Positions 1-8,750 of a DNA stretch of 64,000 nucleotides are shown piece after piece; position 1 is the first letter of the stretch, and every line of letters begins with the position of its first letter. This stretch comes from Marinobacter daqiaonensis (GTDB lineage Bacteria > Pseudomonadota > Gammaproteobacteria > Pseudomonadales > Oleiphilaceae). The notes below the pieces were generated by a model. That model was not told where the DNA came from. It was given only the letters and a program-made list of their open reading frames with translations, and did not search any database. Location of the stretch: NCBI RefSeq assembly GCF_900115285.1, contig NZ_FOYW01000001.1, forward strand, positions 2,391,272 through 2,455,271, given 5' to 3'. The position numbers and the translations under genes are program-made.

Positions 1-1231
1 CCTGCTCGGTATGGTTCCGTTCAACCTGGTCCTGATGCAGGCGCAAACCCGCGGTCAGTTCGTGCCGGGTTTCACCCAGTTCGGTGAGCCATTCCACCCG
101 ACTCTGTACCCCGCGGGAAAAAAACGTCCGGCCATTGTTTCCGATCAGCAGGGTTTCCTGGTCAGTCTCGCTGTCTTTGTCCCCCCGTAGCACCGCCATG
201 AAATCAGCATTCAGGCCCGCATCGGGATTAGCCAGGATTTCGCTGATGGTGCGGCCGGAATTGAAACGTCCCAGCTTGTTCCAGTCACGCTGGAAATCCT
301 GGTAGTAGCCCTCCGTAATCACAGCCAACTCATCGCTGAACTCGATCCGGTACTTCAGATGGGTCTGCCAATAGTCCCATTCATAGCGGGCATTCCGGGA
401 TGCAGCGTAACGACGATAGGGATCCTCGGCGAAATCGTCATCGGTCAGTCCCAGATAGGTTTCGTCGGAGATTTCAGTGGCGACATTCAGGGTCAGGTCA
501 AGTTGGTGGTACACATTGGCGGCCGGATCGCTATTGAGCCGTCCCTTGACCATGACATCGCTCTTCTTGAAGCCGGTATCGCCCCCGGAATCCAGTTCCT
601 TGAAGCCGTCTGTTCGGGTCTGGACGCCTTCAATCAGGAATCCTCCACGGCTGTTGGACTGCCCGTAATAGCCATGGACCTTTCCATAATCATTATCACC
701 GGCAGCCACATCCAGGCCACCCCCGCTCATGGCTGGTATCGGGCGGGTAATCAGATTGATGGCACCGCCCACCGTTGCCGGACCATGCTCGATTGCAGCC
801 GGCCCCTTGACGACCTCCACACCAACCATCCGGGTTATCTGGGGAAAGAAATAGGCGGCCGGAGCGGAATACACGGCCGGCGCCATGACGACACCATCCA
901 TCATAAGCGTAACCTTCTGGCTACGCTCGGTTGTGGTTCCACGCAGCCCGATGTTCGGACGCAGACCGTAACCCTCCTCACCCCGGATATACACCCCGGG
1001 GACATCGTTGAGCACCCGGTTGATATTGTCGTATTCATCCTGCTCAAGGGTTGCCTCTTCCACCCGGTGAGCAGAGCCGGCAGTGGTGTACCACTCCTCA
1101 CTGCTGTCACCGACCACCGATATGCCCTTGAGCATTTTTGGCGGCGGTACATCACCTTCTGCCAGTGCCGACACTGGTGCGAAGACAAGAACTGCCAGCA
1201 GCATCTTGCTGTTCATAGGTAAAACGGCCAT
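1..1231 (-). CDS. FecA-like TonB-dependent outer-membrane receptor (3' end beyond window)
   Basis: The minus-strand reading frame is open from the window edge to an ATG at 1231, preceded by GGAG at a workable distance; an ATG at 1216 lacks a ribosome site. It starts with a signal peptide ending near ALAEG. The plug domain follows, with the phrases RVLNDVPGVYIRGEEG, GLRPNIGLRG, VTLMMDGV and YSAPAAYFFP, typical of the ferric-citrate receptor (FecA) branch, and then barrel-like sequence. There is no FecA-type N-terminal signalling domain, so no sigma/anti-sigma partner is expected. It lies 102 bp downstream of the DUF4856 lipoprotein on the same strand, in an imelysin cluster, so uptake of a ferric chelate driven by TonB is inferred. 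The ligand is unknown. The C-terminal barrel strands are outside the window. Confidence 0.9.
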   Translation of the reverse strand, partial: MAVLPMNSKMLLAVLVFAPVSALAEGDVPPPKMLKGISVVGDSSEEWYTTAGSAHRVEEATLEQDEYDNINRVLNDVPGVYIRGEEGYGLRPNIGLRGTTTERSQKVTLMMDGVVMAPAVYSAPAAYFFPQITRMVGVEVVKGPAAIEHGPATVGGAINLITRPIPAMSGGGLDVAAGDNDYGKVHGYYGQSNSRGGFLIEGVQTRTDGFKELDSGGDTGFKKSDVMVKGRLNSDPAANVYHQLDLTLNVATEISDETYLGLTDDDFAEDPYRRYAASRNARYEWDYWQTHLKYRIEFSDELAVITEGYYQDFQRDWNKLGRFNSGRTISEILANPDAGLNADFMAVLRGDKDSETDQETLLIGNNGRTFFSRGVQSRVEWLTELGETRHELTAGLRLHQDQVERNHTEQ

Positions 1232-1333
1232 GAACGGACTTCTCCGGAATCAGTAAATCAGGAAAACGAAAGGCGATGCCCACAGTGGACACCGCCTGAT
1301 TGCAGTCACCTAACCAGCCAGGGTCAGGTGCCG

Positions 1334-2827
1334 TTACCAGTTTTCGACATCTTCCGGGGAGAAGTCGTACGCTTCCTGCATCAATCCACGGGCCGCCAGC
1401 AGAGCGTCACGGTATGCGGCAAAACCTTCATCTCCCGGCAGTGCAGGACGCTCGCCAACCAGGTCGTGGAAATCGGTGAAGCGGGTACCTTCGTTGAGAG
1501 GGGAGCGGGGATTGAACTGAAGTCCCAGGGCGAAAGCCTTCATCTCGGCCCAGTGCTTGGTGTGATCCACATAGCTGTAGCCGTCATTGGCCTCAGCCTT
1601 GTCCATGTCGGACAGGGTGTCATTGATGTAATGAACAACAGTCGCGGCAAGGGCCTTCTCCCAGGCGCTAACAGCAATGTCTCGCTGTTCCTGCAGTGCT
1701 TCCATTTCCAGACTGGTCAGCTCACCGTCACCGTCATCTCCGGCCTGGGCGATTATGGTCCGGCCGGTCAGGAAGGCGTCCATGGCCTGCCTGGTGAAAT
1801 CGGTGCCGGTCGTACTGCCAAGATCGCGTTTCGCGGCATTGGTGGAGTTGCCGAAATTGAACTCGCCGTTCAGGTCAATCTGGCCATCACCGTCGGTGTC
1901 ATGGTAACCATCGCTCCAGCCATCACGCCCACTCTTGCCGGCAATTTCCCCATCTGTATAGGCCAGGTAGTTCCTGGCGGCACCAAAGTAACCGAAGCCC
2001 TCATCAAACTGGTGCTCCAGCTTGGTATAAGGCTTGGACCCATCGCCGTCAGCCTGGGTATTGTCGGTCAGCAGGCCCTTGCCGTCAGTGGCATCATCCA
2101 GATAATCGTCGGTTGCCTGAGAGAAGGTGATGGCGCCAAGAAGGAACTTCTGAACCATCTGTTTCAGATCCAGACCGTCCTGGGTGTGGTAGACCTTCAG
2201 GGTTTCTCCGGTACCGGCGTAGGCCCGCTGGGTGCCTTCCGCCTGAGCAACCGTGTTTTCAGCAATCTGGTCGAACCAGTTGCGAATCAGTGCCTCGGGG
2301 GAAGTCGCATTCCAGCCTTTGAAGTCGCCACCGTCCCAGTCTTTATGGTCGGTAACCGCATCGTTGCCAGCAAACTTGCCAACCAGATTCTTGCCGGTGG
2401 AGATATCGTTGTAAGTGGACTGCAGAGTTGGTGGGGTGGTGGTCAGCAGTATCTCATTGTCACCGATGGCATTCGTGCCTTCATCGAAGTAGCTGTTAAG
2501 CACGGCCAGTACCGTATCTTTGGAGGTGCTGCTGTTCCACTCGCCTCCGGTGATCCGCTGTTCCAGCTTGCTGGCAATTTCGGTGTTCAGGTCGGAAATC
2601 AGTACCTGCCGGGCCACCTGACCCGGGTACTGGGCACTCTCGGCACCGCTGACAAAACGGCTCGCGAAGCTGTAGGTGTCGGGTACCTCAAGACTGGCCA
2701 ACAGTTCCGCCTTTGAATCTGTTTCAGCGGCAGTCTGACTGTCGGAACTGGAGCCTCCGCAGCCACTCAGACCCAAACCGGCGACAGTACCGGCGGCAAT
2801 CAGAGAAACGAGCAGTTTTTTATTCAT
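1334..2827 (-). CDS. DUF4856-family lipoprotein of iron cluster
   Basis: This 497-residue protein begins with a lipoprotein signal (LSGC, Cys23) followed by a Gly/Ser-rich linker, so it is probably anchored in the outer membrane facing the periplasm. The body resembles DUF4856 proteins, which are recurrently found beside imelysins and TonB receptors in iron-regulated loci; the biochemical role is not known. Two acidic calcium-loop-like segments are visible, DTDGDGQIDLNGE and GDDGDGELTSLE, close to the EF-hand DxDxDG pattern. The start is supported by GAGG six bases upstream of the ATG. The Fur-like site at 2892-2910 lies just upstream, so it may have its own iron-controlled promoter as well as readthrough from the desaturase-like gene. 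Confidence 0.8.
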   Translation of the reverse strand: MNKKLLVSLIAAGTVAGLGLSGCGGSSSDSQTAAETDSKAELLASLEVPDTYSFASRFVSGAESAQYPGQVARQVLISDLNTEIASKLEQRITGGEWNSSTSKDTVLAVLNSYFDEGTNAIGDNEILLTTTPPTLQSTYNDISTGKNLVGKFAGNDAVTDHKDWDGGDFKGWNATSPEALIRNWFDQIAENTVAQAEGTQRAYAGTGETLKVYHTQDGLDLKQMVQKFLLGAITFSQATDDYLDDATDGKGLLTDNTQADGDGSKPYTKLEHQFDEGFGYFGAARNYLAYTDGEIAGKSGRDGWSDGYHDTDGDGQIDLNGEFNFGNSTNAAKRDLGSTTGTDFTRQAMDAFLTGRTIIAQAGDDGDGELTSLEMEALQEQRDIAVSAWEKALAATVVHYINDTLSDMDKAEANDGYSYVDHTKHWAEMKAFALGLQFNPRSPLNEGTRFTDFHDLVGERPALPGDEGFAAYRDALLAARGLMQEAYDFSPEDVENW

Positions 2828-2891
2828 AGCTTACCTCGCAACGGGCAACGTGTTTATGGAGAACCTGTAACCATGGTGCGCACAATTTAAT

Positions 2892-2910
2892 GGTAATAGG
2901 AATTATTTGC
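2892..2910 (-). promoter_or_regulatory. Fur-box-like site upstream of the DUF4856 gene
   Basis: The plus-strand sequence GGTAATAGGAATTATTTGC matches 12 of 19 positions of the classical Fur box GATAATGATAATCATTATC by hand alignment. It lies between the stop of the desaturase-like gene and the DUF4856 start, where an iron-responsive operator would be expected. Functional assignment is inference. Confidence 0.45.
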
Positions 2911-2912
2911 AA

Positions 2913-3878
2913 TTAGTTTTTATTATTAATTCTGAGTGCGCGGCGACAGGGTTCCAGATAGGCGTTCAGCAGTCCCCGGTGGGGAGATTTCGCGCCGCGG
3001 CGAAGTCCGAAACTGGTGACAACCTGTCCGCGGGCAATCTGCAATGTGCCGAAGAGGCCGTCCCAGACGGCCAGGAAGGCGCCCATGTTGCGGTCAAAAT
3101 GGGCCGGATTGTCACTGTGGTGAATCTGGTGCTGAGCGGGGCTGATAAATACACGCTCCAGCCAGGGTCCCCAGGATATCCAGACATGAGAGTGTCTGAG
3201 ATTGGCGCCGGTCAGATTGAACAGGTAGGTAAAGAGATTGGCTCCGGCAATCTCCCACACGCTCAGGTTCATGCCGAATCCAAAGAAAAACAGCCCCAGA
3301 ATCACTCCCTGGGTAACCACCATCCGGAGGCTGTAGAGCATGCTCTCAAGGGGATGGATGCGATATACCGTAAAGGGTGTCATCACTTCCGCCGAGTGAT
3401 GGAGCCGGTGAATTGACCACAGTCGGGGCACCTTGTGCATCAGGTAATGCAGCAGAAACCGGGTGAAATCGTCGGCAATGAACAGCACCAGTGTATAGGC
3501 CGCTGTCACCTGGATCGCACTCCAGGTCAGGGAAACATCGCCAAGACCGGCTTCCAGAAAACCGCTGGTAGCGAGGGCGACGGGAACCAGGGAAACACCC
3601 ATCGCGCCTACCGTCACCCCTCTGATGACAGGGTTGGTAATCAACAGCAGGTAATCCAGACGGGCTGACGGATGCCACCAGATTTTCAGGCTGGTCATCC
3701 GCCGCCAGTATTCAGCGGCTTCCCGGGGCTGACGTCTTATCAGGGCAGCAGTAATCCAGACCGCCGCTATCGCCAGGCTACCAGCCAGGTAGCCCAGATA
3801 GATACGGTTGGCTGCGTCGAAGGGAAAGGCCAGCAGGAACAGGGCATGTTCCTGCATGCTATTGAATAAAGCCTCCAC
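2913..3878 (-). CDS. Sterol desaturase / fatty acid hydroxylase superfamily membrane protein
   Basis: The 321-residue polytopic protein carries the eight-histidine di-iron signature of the fatty acid hydroxylase superfamily: H144xxxH148, H157xxHH161, H229xH231 and H250xxHH254, flanked by hydrophobic segments. Members use a non-haem di-iron centre and oxygen to hydroxylate or desaturate lipids. The substrate cannot be read from the sequence. It sits between the imelysin (24-bp gap) and the DUF4856 gene on the same strand, so it is probably co-transcribed with iron genes, which is unusual company. The start shown is GTG with only a weak ribosome site; an ATG seven codons later (3857) is the alternative. 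Confidence 0.85.
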   Translation of the reverse strand: MEALFNSMQEHALFLLAFPFDAANRIYLGYLAGSLAIAAVWITAALIRRQPREAAEYWRRMTSLKIWWHPSARLDYLLLITNPVIRGVTVGAMGVSLVPVALATSGFLEAGLGDVSLTWSAIQVTAAYTLVLFIADDFTRFLLHYLMHKVPRLWSIHRLHHSAEVMTPFTVYRIHPLESMLYSLRMVVTQGVILGLFFFGFGMNLSVWEIAGANLFTYLFNLTGANLRHSHVWISWGPWLERVFISPAQHQIHHSDNPAHFDRNMGAFLAVWDGLFGTLQIARGQVVTSFGLRRGAKSPHRGLLNAYLEPCRRALRINNKN

Positions 3879-3902
3879 AACTGCTGGGCGCCTGGCCGTT
3901 CG

Positions 3903-5177
3903 TCAATCACCGTCGCCGGCTGCTGCCGCCGGGATCGACAATCCCAACACCTGCAGGAAATCATTTTTCAGGCGGTCCGTGACCTTTTTGGTGGACTCGT
4001 GCACTCCCTTGGCCAGGTTGACGCCATTGCTATCGGTTACCGCTTCCTTGAGAGACCTGTCACCGAGGTTATCAATCGCAATAAGCACTTCATTGATGTC
4101 GGTCTCCATGGCAGCAGAAACATTATCCCCGTTCACAGCATCAATCAGATCATCAAATCCGAGTCCTTCACTGCCGTCGGCGCTATTCCCGAGAAAGACC
4201 CGCTGAAATGCCAGAATGTTCTGACGCAGATGCTCTTTGCTGCGAGCACTGATCGGATTCTCGACAAACTCGGCGCAGGCGGAAGTCCCCTGCTCGCATT
4301 TATCCCCTTTCAGCGCCAGCGGTTCTGCCAGTTTGATGTCTTTGACCTGCTTCTCCACGTAGAACAGGGCATCGGATACCGCATTGACCGCTTCCTGTGA
4401 CGTATTGAAACGGCTGCCACCGCTACCGGCATTGACCAGCTCGTCACGGAAGTTACCGGTTCCCGTACCCCAACGCTCCACTACACTCAGGGACTGCCGG
4501 TGGACATCTTCACCCGCTGCCTGGGCATAGGCCAGCCGGGCCGATAGCCGCTCGCTGTCGGTCCGCCCGTTCCAGCTGCTGGTCTTGGTGACGTTTGAAG
4601 CACAGGTGTGTTCCAGAGTATCTGTATGGAGGATGTATTCCAGGGCATCGAGGCCCTTGCGCAGAGGGGTCCGGGCGGAAATATCGTAATTGTCCCCCTG
4701 CTCCTCGGCTTCGATCACTTCCTGATCAACGGCACAGGTGCTGGTTGAAGGCCAGGAGTAGATACTGTCCCGCAAAAGTGAGGAATTATCGGTCAGCGGG
4801 CCCGTCTGCATGACTTCCACCCTTTGCCAGGCATCCATGGCATCGTTCCAGGCCTGCCGGGCTTCCTGCTTGAGGGTGTCATTGTTCTGGTCGGCCCGCC
4901 AGGCGGAAACAGCGGACTCCAGGTGATTTGCCCTGGCCTCGAAATCGATCATGGCGGGGATGACTACATTGTCCGCAACGTTTTCAAGCATGGCCTGGCA
5001 ATCGAAGGCACTGCAGGCACCGGTTTCCTGGTTACCGGTGCCATCACCTCCACCGGAGCCACCACAAGCAGAGAGAAGGGCGGAACCACCGATAACGGCG
5101 GTCAGGGTCATGGCTGTGGCCATGCTGCTGCGGTTTTTACCCGTACTGGAAGCTGAAGAACCTGCGATCAACGTCAT
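3903..5177 (-). CDS. Imelysin-family (M75-like) iron-regulated lipoprotein
   Basis: This 424-residue protein has a lipobox LSAC with Cys38 after a long basic N-region, followed by a Gly-rich linker. The body is an imelysin domain, recognisable from AWNDAMDAWQRVE, the GLDALEYILH segment and the FDDLIDAVNG region. Imelysins are periplasmic or outer-membrane proteins of bacterial iron uptake; despite the M75 peptidase name, activity is usually unproven. The family GxHxxE motif appears here as GLDALE, with Asp in place of His. It is the promoter-proximal gene of the cluster. GAGG six bases before the ATG supports this start, although a Met at residue 19 would give a more usual signal peptide length. 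Confidence 0.85.
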   Translation of the reverse strand: MTLIAGSSASSTGKNRSSMATAMTLTAVIGGSALLSACGGSGGGDGTGNQETGACSAFDCQAMLENVADNVVIPAMIDFEARANHLESAVSAWRADQNNDTLKQEARQAWNDAMDAWQRVEVMQTGPLTDNSSLLRDSIYSWPSTSTCAVDQEVIEAEEQGDNYDISARTPLRKGLDALEYILHTDTLEHTCASNVTKTSSWNGRTDSERLSARLAYAQAAGEDVHRQSLSVVERWGTGTGNFRDELVNAGSGGSRFNTSQEAVNAVSDALFYVEKQVKDIKLAEPLALKGDKCEQGTSACAEFVENPISARSKEHLRQNILAFQRVFLGNSADGSEGLGFDDLIDAVNGDNVSAAMETDINEVLIAIDNLGDRSLKEAVTDSNGVNLAKGVHESTKKVTDRLKNDFLQVLGLSIPAAAAGDGD

Positions 5178-5184
5178 GACAAAC

Positions 5185-5206
5185 CTCGTTAATAATTTTT
5201 AACGAG
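5185..5206 (-). promoter_or_regulatory. Inverted repeat overlapping the imelysin ribosome-binding site
   Basis: CTCGTTAA at 5185-5192 and TTAACGAG at 5199-5206 form a perfect 8-bp inverted repeat with a 6-base spacer. The start-proximal arm contains the GAG of the imelysin Shine-Dalgarno sequence. It could be an mRNA hairpin hiding the ribosome site, or a protein operator. Function is inferred only. Confidence 0.4.
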
Positions 5207-5231
5207 TTTATTACCATTCGCATTTGAAAAT
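5207..5231 (-). promoter_or_regulatory. Possible Fur half-site upstream of the imelysin gene
   Basis: Read on the minus strand the stretch contains GCGAATGGTAATAAAC. Its AATGGTAAT differs at one base from the AATGATAAT core of a Fur box; the second half of the palindrome is poor. The position about 30 bases before the first gene of an iron cluster supports the call, but the site is weak. Confidence 0.35.
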
Positions 5232-5317
5232 CAATCTCATGTACAGAAATATCCGGCTGTTATTGTCGTTTCAGCCCTGTTTGGGATCGATATTCATCCT
5301 CCCGAGATACAAGCTTT

Positions 5318-6688
5318 TCACTTCCCGATGCAGAAACTGCTGAAGATCTTTCCCAGCAGATCGTCGGGGGTCATGACGCCGGTGATTTCCCCCAATGCAT
5401 CCTGGGCAGCGCGGAGATCTTCGGCGAGCAGCTCGCCGGCGCCGAAGCCCGTGAGTTGATCCTGGCCCTGGAGGAGGGAATCACGGGCGCGTTCGAGGGC
5501 TTCGAGGTGACGACGACGGGCGAGGAAACCACCTTCCGTCGTGGTGGCAAAGCCCATGCACTGTTTCAGGTGGTCTCTCAGTGTGTCCAGTCCGAGGGCG
5601 GATTTCGCCGCCAGGCGGATAACGGGTGCGGCCAGCCCGGGGCTCTCATCGAGACCCACGGTCTCTCCGCTCAGGTCCACCTTATTGCGAACCACCGTAA
5701 CCGGTGCGCTCTCCGGAAGCTGATCGATAAAATCCGGCCAGATGATATGAGGTTCCACTTCGGTGGTAGTGGTGGCGTCCACCATCAGCAGGATGCGGTC
5801 CGCCTGACGGATTTCCTCCCAGGCCCGGGCAATGCCGATCTGTTCCACCTCATCGGGGCTGTCCCGGAGACCAGCGGTATCAATGATGTGAAGCGGCATG
5901 CCATCGATGTGGATATGTTCCCTCAGAACATCCCGGGTGGTGCCCTCTATGGCGGTGACTATGGCCGCCTCCCGGCCGGCGAGGGCATTGAGAAGACTGG
6001 ATTTGCCCGCATTGGGACGACCGGCAATAACGACTTTCATGCCATCCCTGAGCAGACTGCCCTGGTGGGCTTCCGCCAGGATACGATTCAGGTCCTTCAG
6101 AATGGTTGTCAGGTCGTCCGCAACTTTTCCGTCGGCAAGAAAATCGATTTCCTCTTCGGGAAAATCAATGGCGGCCTCGACATAGATCCTGAGGTTGGTG
6201 ACCGAGTCAACCAGCGCGTTGATACGGCTGGAGAACACGCCCTGCATGGACTGAACCGCGCAGCGGGCGGCCTGCTCCGAGCTGCTTTCGATCAGATCGG
6301 CGATTGCTTCCGCCTGGGTAAGGTCCAGCTTGTCATTGAGAAAGGCCCGTTCCGAGAACTCACCGGGACGGGCCAGGCGGGCGCCAAGCTCGCAGACCCT
6401 TTGCAGCAACAGGTCCAGGATTACAGTGCCGCCGTGCCCCTGAAGTTCAAACACATCCTCTCCGGTAAAGGAGTTCGGGTTGGGGAAAAACAGGCCGATG
6501 CCTTCATCAATCAGCCTGCCTTTACCATCGTGGAAGGGACCGTAATGGGCATAGCGGGGTTTCGGCTCGAAACCGAGAGTCTGCAAGGCGATCGCCCGGG
6601 CGGCGGGCCCGGAAACCCGAACGATGCCAACCCCGGCCTGACCCGGCGCGGTTGCGATGGCGGCTATGGTGTCTGTAACAGGAGCCAT
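5318..6688 (-). CDS. mnmE: tRNA uridine-5-carboxymethylaminomethyl modification GTPase MnmE (TrmE)
   Basis: The 456-residue length is standard. The N-terminal folate-binding region begins with [22 protein letters not shown]. The inserted G domain shows the P-loop GRPNAGKS at 223-230 and DTAG near 270, with NKVD later. The protein ends in CIGK, whose Cys is the family's conserved C-terminal residue. With MnmG it installs the cmnm5 group on wobble uridine of several tRNAs in the cytoplasm. It is the last conserved gene of the rpmH-rnpA-yidD-yidC-mnmE cluster, 97 bp after yidC, with a stable hairpin in the gap. Confidence 0.98.
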   Translation of the reverse strand: MAPVTDTIAAIATAPGQAGVGIVRVSGPAARAIALQTLGFEPKPRYAHYGPFHDGKGRLIDEGIGLFFPNPNSFTGEDVFELQGHGGTVILDLLLQRVCELGARLARPGEFSERAFLNDKLDLTQAEAIADLIESSSEQAARCAVQSMQGVFSSRINALVDSVTNLRIYVEAAIDFPEEEIDFLADGKVADDLTTILKDLNRILAEAHQGSLLRDGMKVVIAGRPNAGKSSLLNALAGREAAIVTAIEGTTRDVLREHIHIDGMPLHIIDTAGLRDSPDEVEQIGIARAWEEIRQADRILLMVDATTTTEVEPHIIWPDFIDQLPESAPVTVVRNKVDLSGETVGLDESPGLAAPVIRLAAKSALGLDTLRDHLKQCMGFATTTEGGFLARRRHLEALERARDSLLQGQDQLTGFGAGELLAEDLRAAQDALGEITGVMTPDDLLGKIFSSFCIGK

Positions 6689-6729
6689 GGCGACCTCCGA
6701 GTGGCTTCAGATTGACGGGGACTCAAACG

Positions 6730-6757
6730 AACAGGGGCCCCGATAGGGACCCCTGTT
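6730..6757 (-). terminator. Hairpin in the yidC-mnmE gap, possible attenuator
   Basis: In the minus-strand transcript an 11-bp stem (AACAGGGGTCC pairing with GGGCCCCTGTT, one G-U pair) encloses a 6-base loop. The following sequence has no clean U-tract, so a weak terminator, attenuator or RNA-processing site between yidC and mnmE is more likely than a strong terminator. Confidence 0.5.
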
Positions 6758-6785
6758 GCTCGCCTGTGGATAACAGAATTATCCG

Positions 6786-8483
6786 TTAGCTCTTTCTGGC
6801 GGCCATCTCGCCCTCGATCTTGTGGGTAATGTACCACTGCTGGGCGATGGACAGTATGTTGTTGGTCAGCCAGTACAGTACCAGACCGGCCGGGAACCAC
6901 AGGAAGAAGACGGTGAAGATGATGGGCATCAGCTTCATGATCTTGGCCTGCATGGGGTCCGGCGGTGTCGGGTTCAGGTGCATCTGAAGCATCATGCTGG
7001 CGCCCATCAGGATCGGCAGTATGAAGTACGGATCCATCTGGGAAAGATCCTGGATCCACAGCATGAAGGGCGCGTGACGAAGTTGCACACTCTCGAACAG
7101 AACCCAGTACAGGGCGATGAACACCGGCATCTGCACCAGTATTGGCAAGCAGCCACCCAGGGGATTGATCTTTTCCTTCTTGTAGAGGGCCATCATCTCC
7201 TGCGACATTCGCTGGCGATCGTCACCGTAGAGTTCCTTCAGACGGGTCAGCTGTGGCGCAACGGCTCGCATACGGGCCATGGACCGGTAACTGGTGGCTG
7301 ACAGCTTGAAGAATACCGCCTTGACCAGAACCGTAAGCAGAATGATTGCCACGCCCCAGTTGCCCACCAGGCCGTGGAACCAGTCCATGATCATGAAGAG
7401 CGGCAGGGACAGGAAGAACAGCCAGCCAAAGTCAACGGTGCGGTCGAGATTGGGAGCGATGCCTTCAAGGCGTTCGATAATCTTGGGGCCGAGGTAGACC
7501 CGGGCGCCCGCTTCTGCGGTTTCACCCGGCTCCGCCGTTGTTGCCGGGCTCACGAATCCCATTACGTGAAGGTTGCTTCCCCGTGTGGTGGTCTGGAACT
7601 GATGGGTCTCACCGCGGGAGGGAATCCAGGCCGAGATAAAATAATGCTGGAGAAAGGCCAGCCAGCCATCGGTGACCGGCTGGTTGATCCTGGTGTCGTC
7701 GAGATCTGAGAAATCGTATTTCTCATAGGGATCTTCCGGGGTACTAATGACCAGACCCAGGAACGCCTTGATGCCCATGCTGTTCTGGGCGGTGGGATCC
7801 GGGGTTTCATCGCGGATGATTTTGCCCGTGAAGTTACCCTGCCAGGTGGAATCGGACTGGTTGTCGATCAGGTACTTGACGTCAATCTCGTAGCTGTCCC
7901 GGGACAGGGAGTAGCGCTTGGTGACATTGACGCCGTTGTCTGTGGTAAAGGTCAGGTCAACGTCCAGGGTATCCTGGTTTTCCCGCAGTTCAAACCGTCG
8001 GGAATCGGTCTGGTACCGGGGCAGGTTGCCCTGGCCACGACGGTCAAAACCGTCACGGCCGATCATGCCGCTTTCCAGGAAATAGGTTCGCTTGTTGCCC
8101 TTCTGCAGGAGCTTCAGAGGCTCCTCGCTGTCGAGGGTGCGGTCGTAATTGAGCAGTGCGGCTTCAACAATATCGCCGCCTGCACGATCGATTTTCAGTT
8201 CCAGGACATCCGTGCGCACGGTAATAAGACGATCTTCATCGGGAATCGCTTCACCGGGGACGGACGAGGCGTCGCCGGGAGCAGACAGTTCCCCGGTGTC
8301 GGCCTGACGCTCGGACTCGGGGAGAGTCAGCTCATCGTCATCGGCGACAGAACCATTGATTCCTGTTTCTTCCTGGGCAACAGGTGTGGTCTGCGGCTTG
8401 TTGTAATCCTCGTTCCAGGCAAGAACCATGAGGTAACTGACAATGGCTAGACCGGCAAATAATACGATGCGCTGAATGTCCAT
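6786..8483 (-). CDS. yidC: Membrane protein insertase YidC (Oxa1 family)
   Basis: Starting at MDIQRIVLF gives 565 residues, the usual gammaproteobacterial length; the longer open frame to 8624 runs into yidD and is rejected. The protein has an N-terminal transmembrane anchor, a large periplasmic domain of about 300 residues, and the conserved insertase core with SMARMRAVAPQL, EKINPLGGCLPILVQMPVFIALYW and WFPAGLVLYWLTNN. The groove residue that is Arg366 in E. coli corresponds to Lys here (LLTVLVKAVFF), as in Pseudomonas-type YidC. It inserts proteins into the inner membrane alone or with SecYEG. The gene starts four bases after the yidD stop, so the pair is coupled. Confidence 0.98.
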   Translation of the reverse strand: MDIQRIVLFAGLAIVSYLMVLAWNEDYNKPQTTPVAQEETGINGSVADDDELTLPESERQADTGELSAPGDASSVPGEAIPDEDRLITVRTDVLELKIDRAGGDIVEAALLNYDRTLDSEEPLKLLQKGNKRTYFLESGMIGRDGFDRRGQGNLPRYQTDSRRFELRENQDTLDVDLTFTTDNGVNVTKRYSLSRDSYEIDVKYLIDNQSDSTWQGNFTGKIIRDETPDPTAQNSMGIKAFLGLVISTPEDPYEKYDFSDLDDTRINQPVTDGWLAFLQHYFISAWIPSRGETHQFQTTTRGSNLHVMGFVSPATTAEPGETAEAGARVYLGPKIIERLEGIAPNLDRTVDFGWLFFLSLPLFMIMDWFHGLVGNWGVAIILLTVLVKAVFFKLSATSYRSMARMRAVAPQLTRLKELYGDDRQRMSQEMMALYKKEKINPLGGCLPILVQMPVFIALYWVLFESVQLRHAPFMLWIQDLSQMDPYFILPILMGASMMLQMHLNPTPPDPMQAKIMKLMPIIFTVFFLWFPAGLVLYWLTNNILSIAQQWYITHKIEGEMAARKS

Positions 8484-8487
8484 AAAC

Positions 8488-8745
8488 TTAGTCTGCAGTT
8501 TGATGTTTTTGGGCTTGGGTGTCAGACCGGTCAGTGCCGGGTACTGGATCGTAACCGTGGGTTCCCCATGGATGACAGCGGGATAGACGGCGGGCCGCCA
8601 GAAGTGTACCACGGGCGGCACCATGGGTTTCTATGGCTTCGATCGCGTAGGCGGAGCAGCTTGGAATGTGACGACAGTGGCTTGCCATCAATGGACTGAT
8701 GGCGTAGCGGTACACATGGATAGGGATGAGCAGGAGAGATCTCAT
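8488..8745 (-). CDS. yidD: Membrane protein insertion efficiency factor YidD
   Basis: This 85-residue protein matches the YidD family: amphipathic N-terminus, then [23 protein letters not shown] with the conserved Cys residues, and the basic [13 protein letters not shown] block. YidD is a small inner-membrane-associated factor that helps insertion of proteins by the Sec/YidC route. It lies between rnpA and yidC with gaps of only a few bases, the universal arrangement. Confidence 0.97.
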   Translation of the reverse strand: MRSLLLIPIHVYRYAISPLMASHCRHIPSCSAYAIEAIETHGAARGTLLAARRLSRCHPWGTHGYDPVPGTDRSDTQAQKHQTAD

Positions 8746-8750
8746 GATGT

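Noticed and set aside
1328..2716. Long plus-strand open frame of 462 codons opposite the DUF4856 gene
   Set aside because: It is the antisense shadow of a well-supported lipoprotein gene with a ribosome site and lipobox. The predicted product is repetitive in composition and matches nothing.
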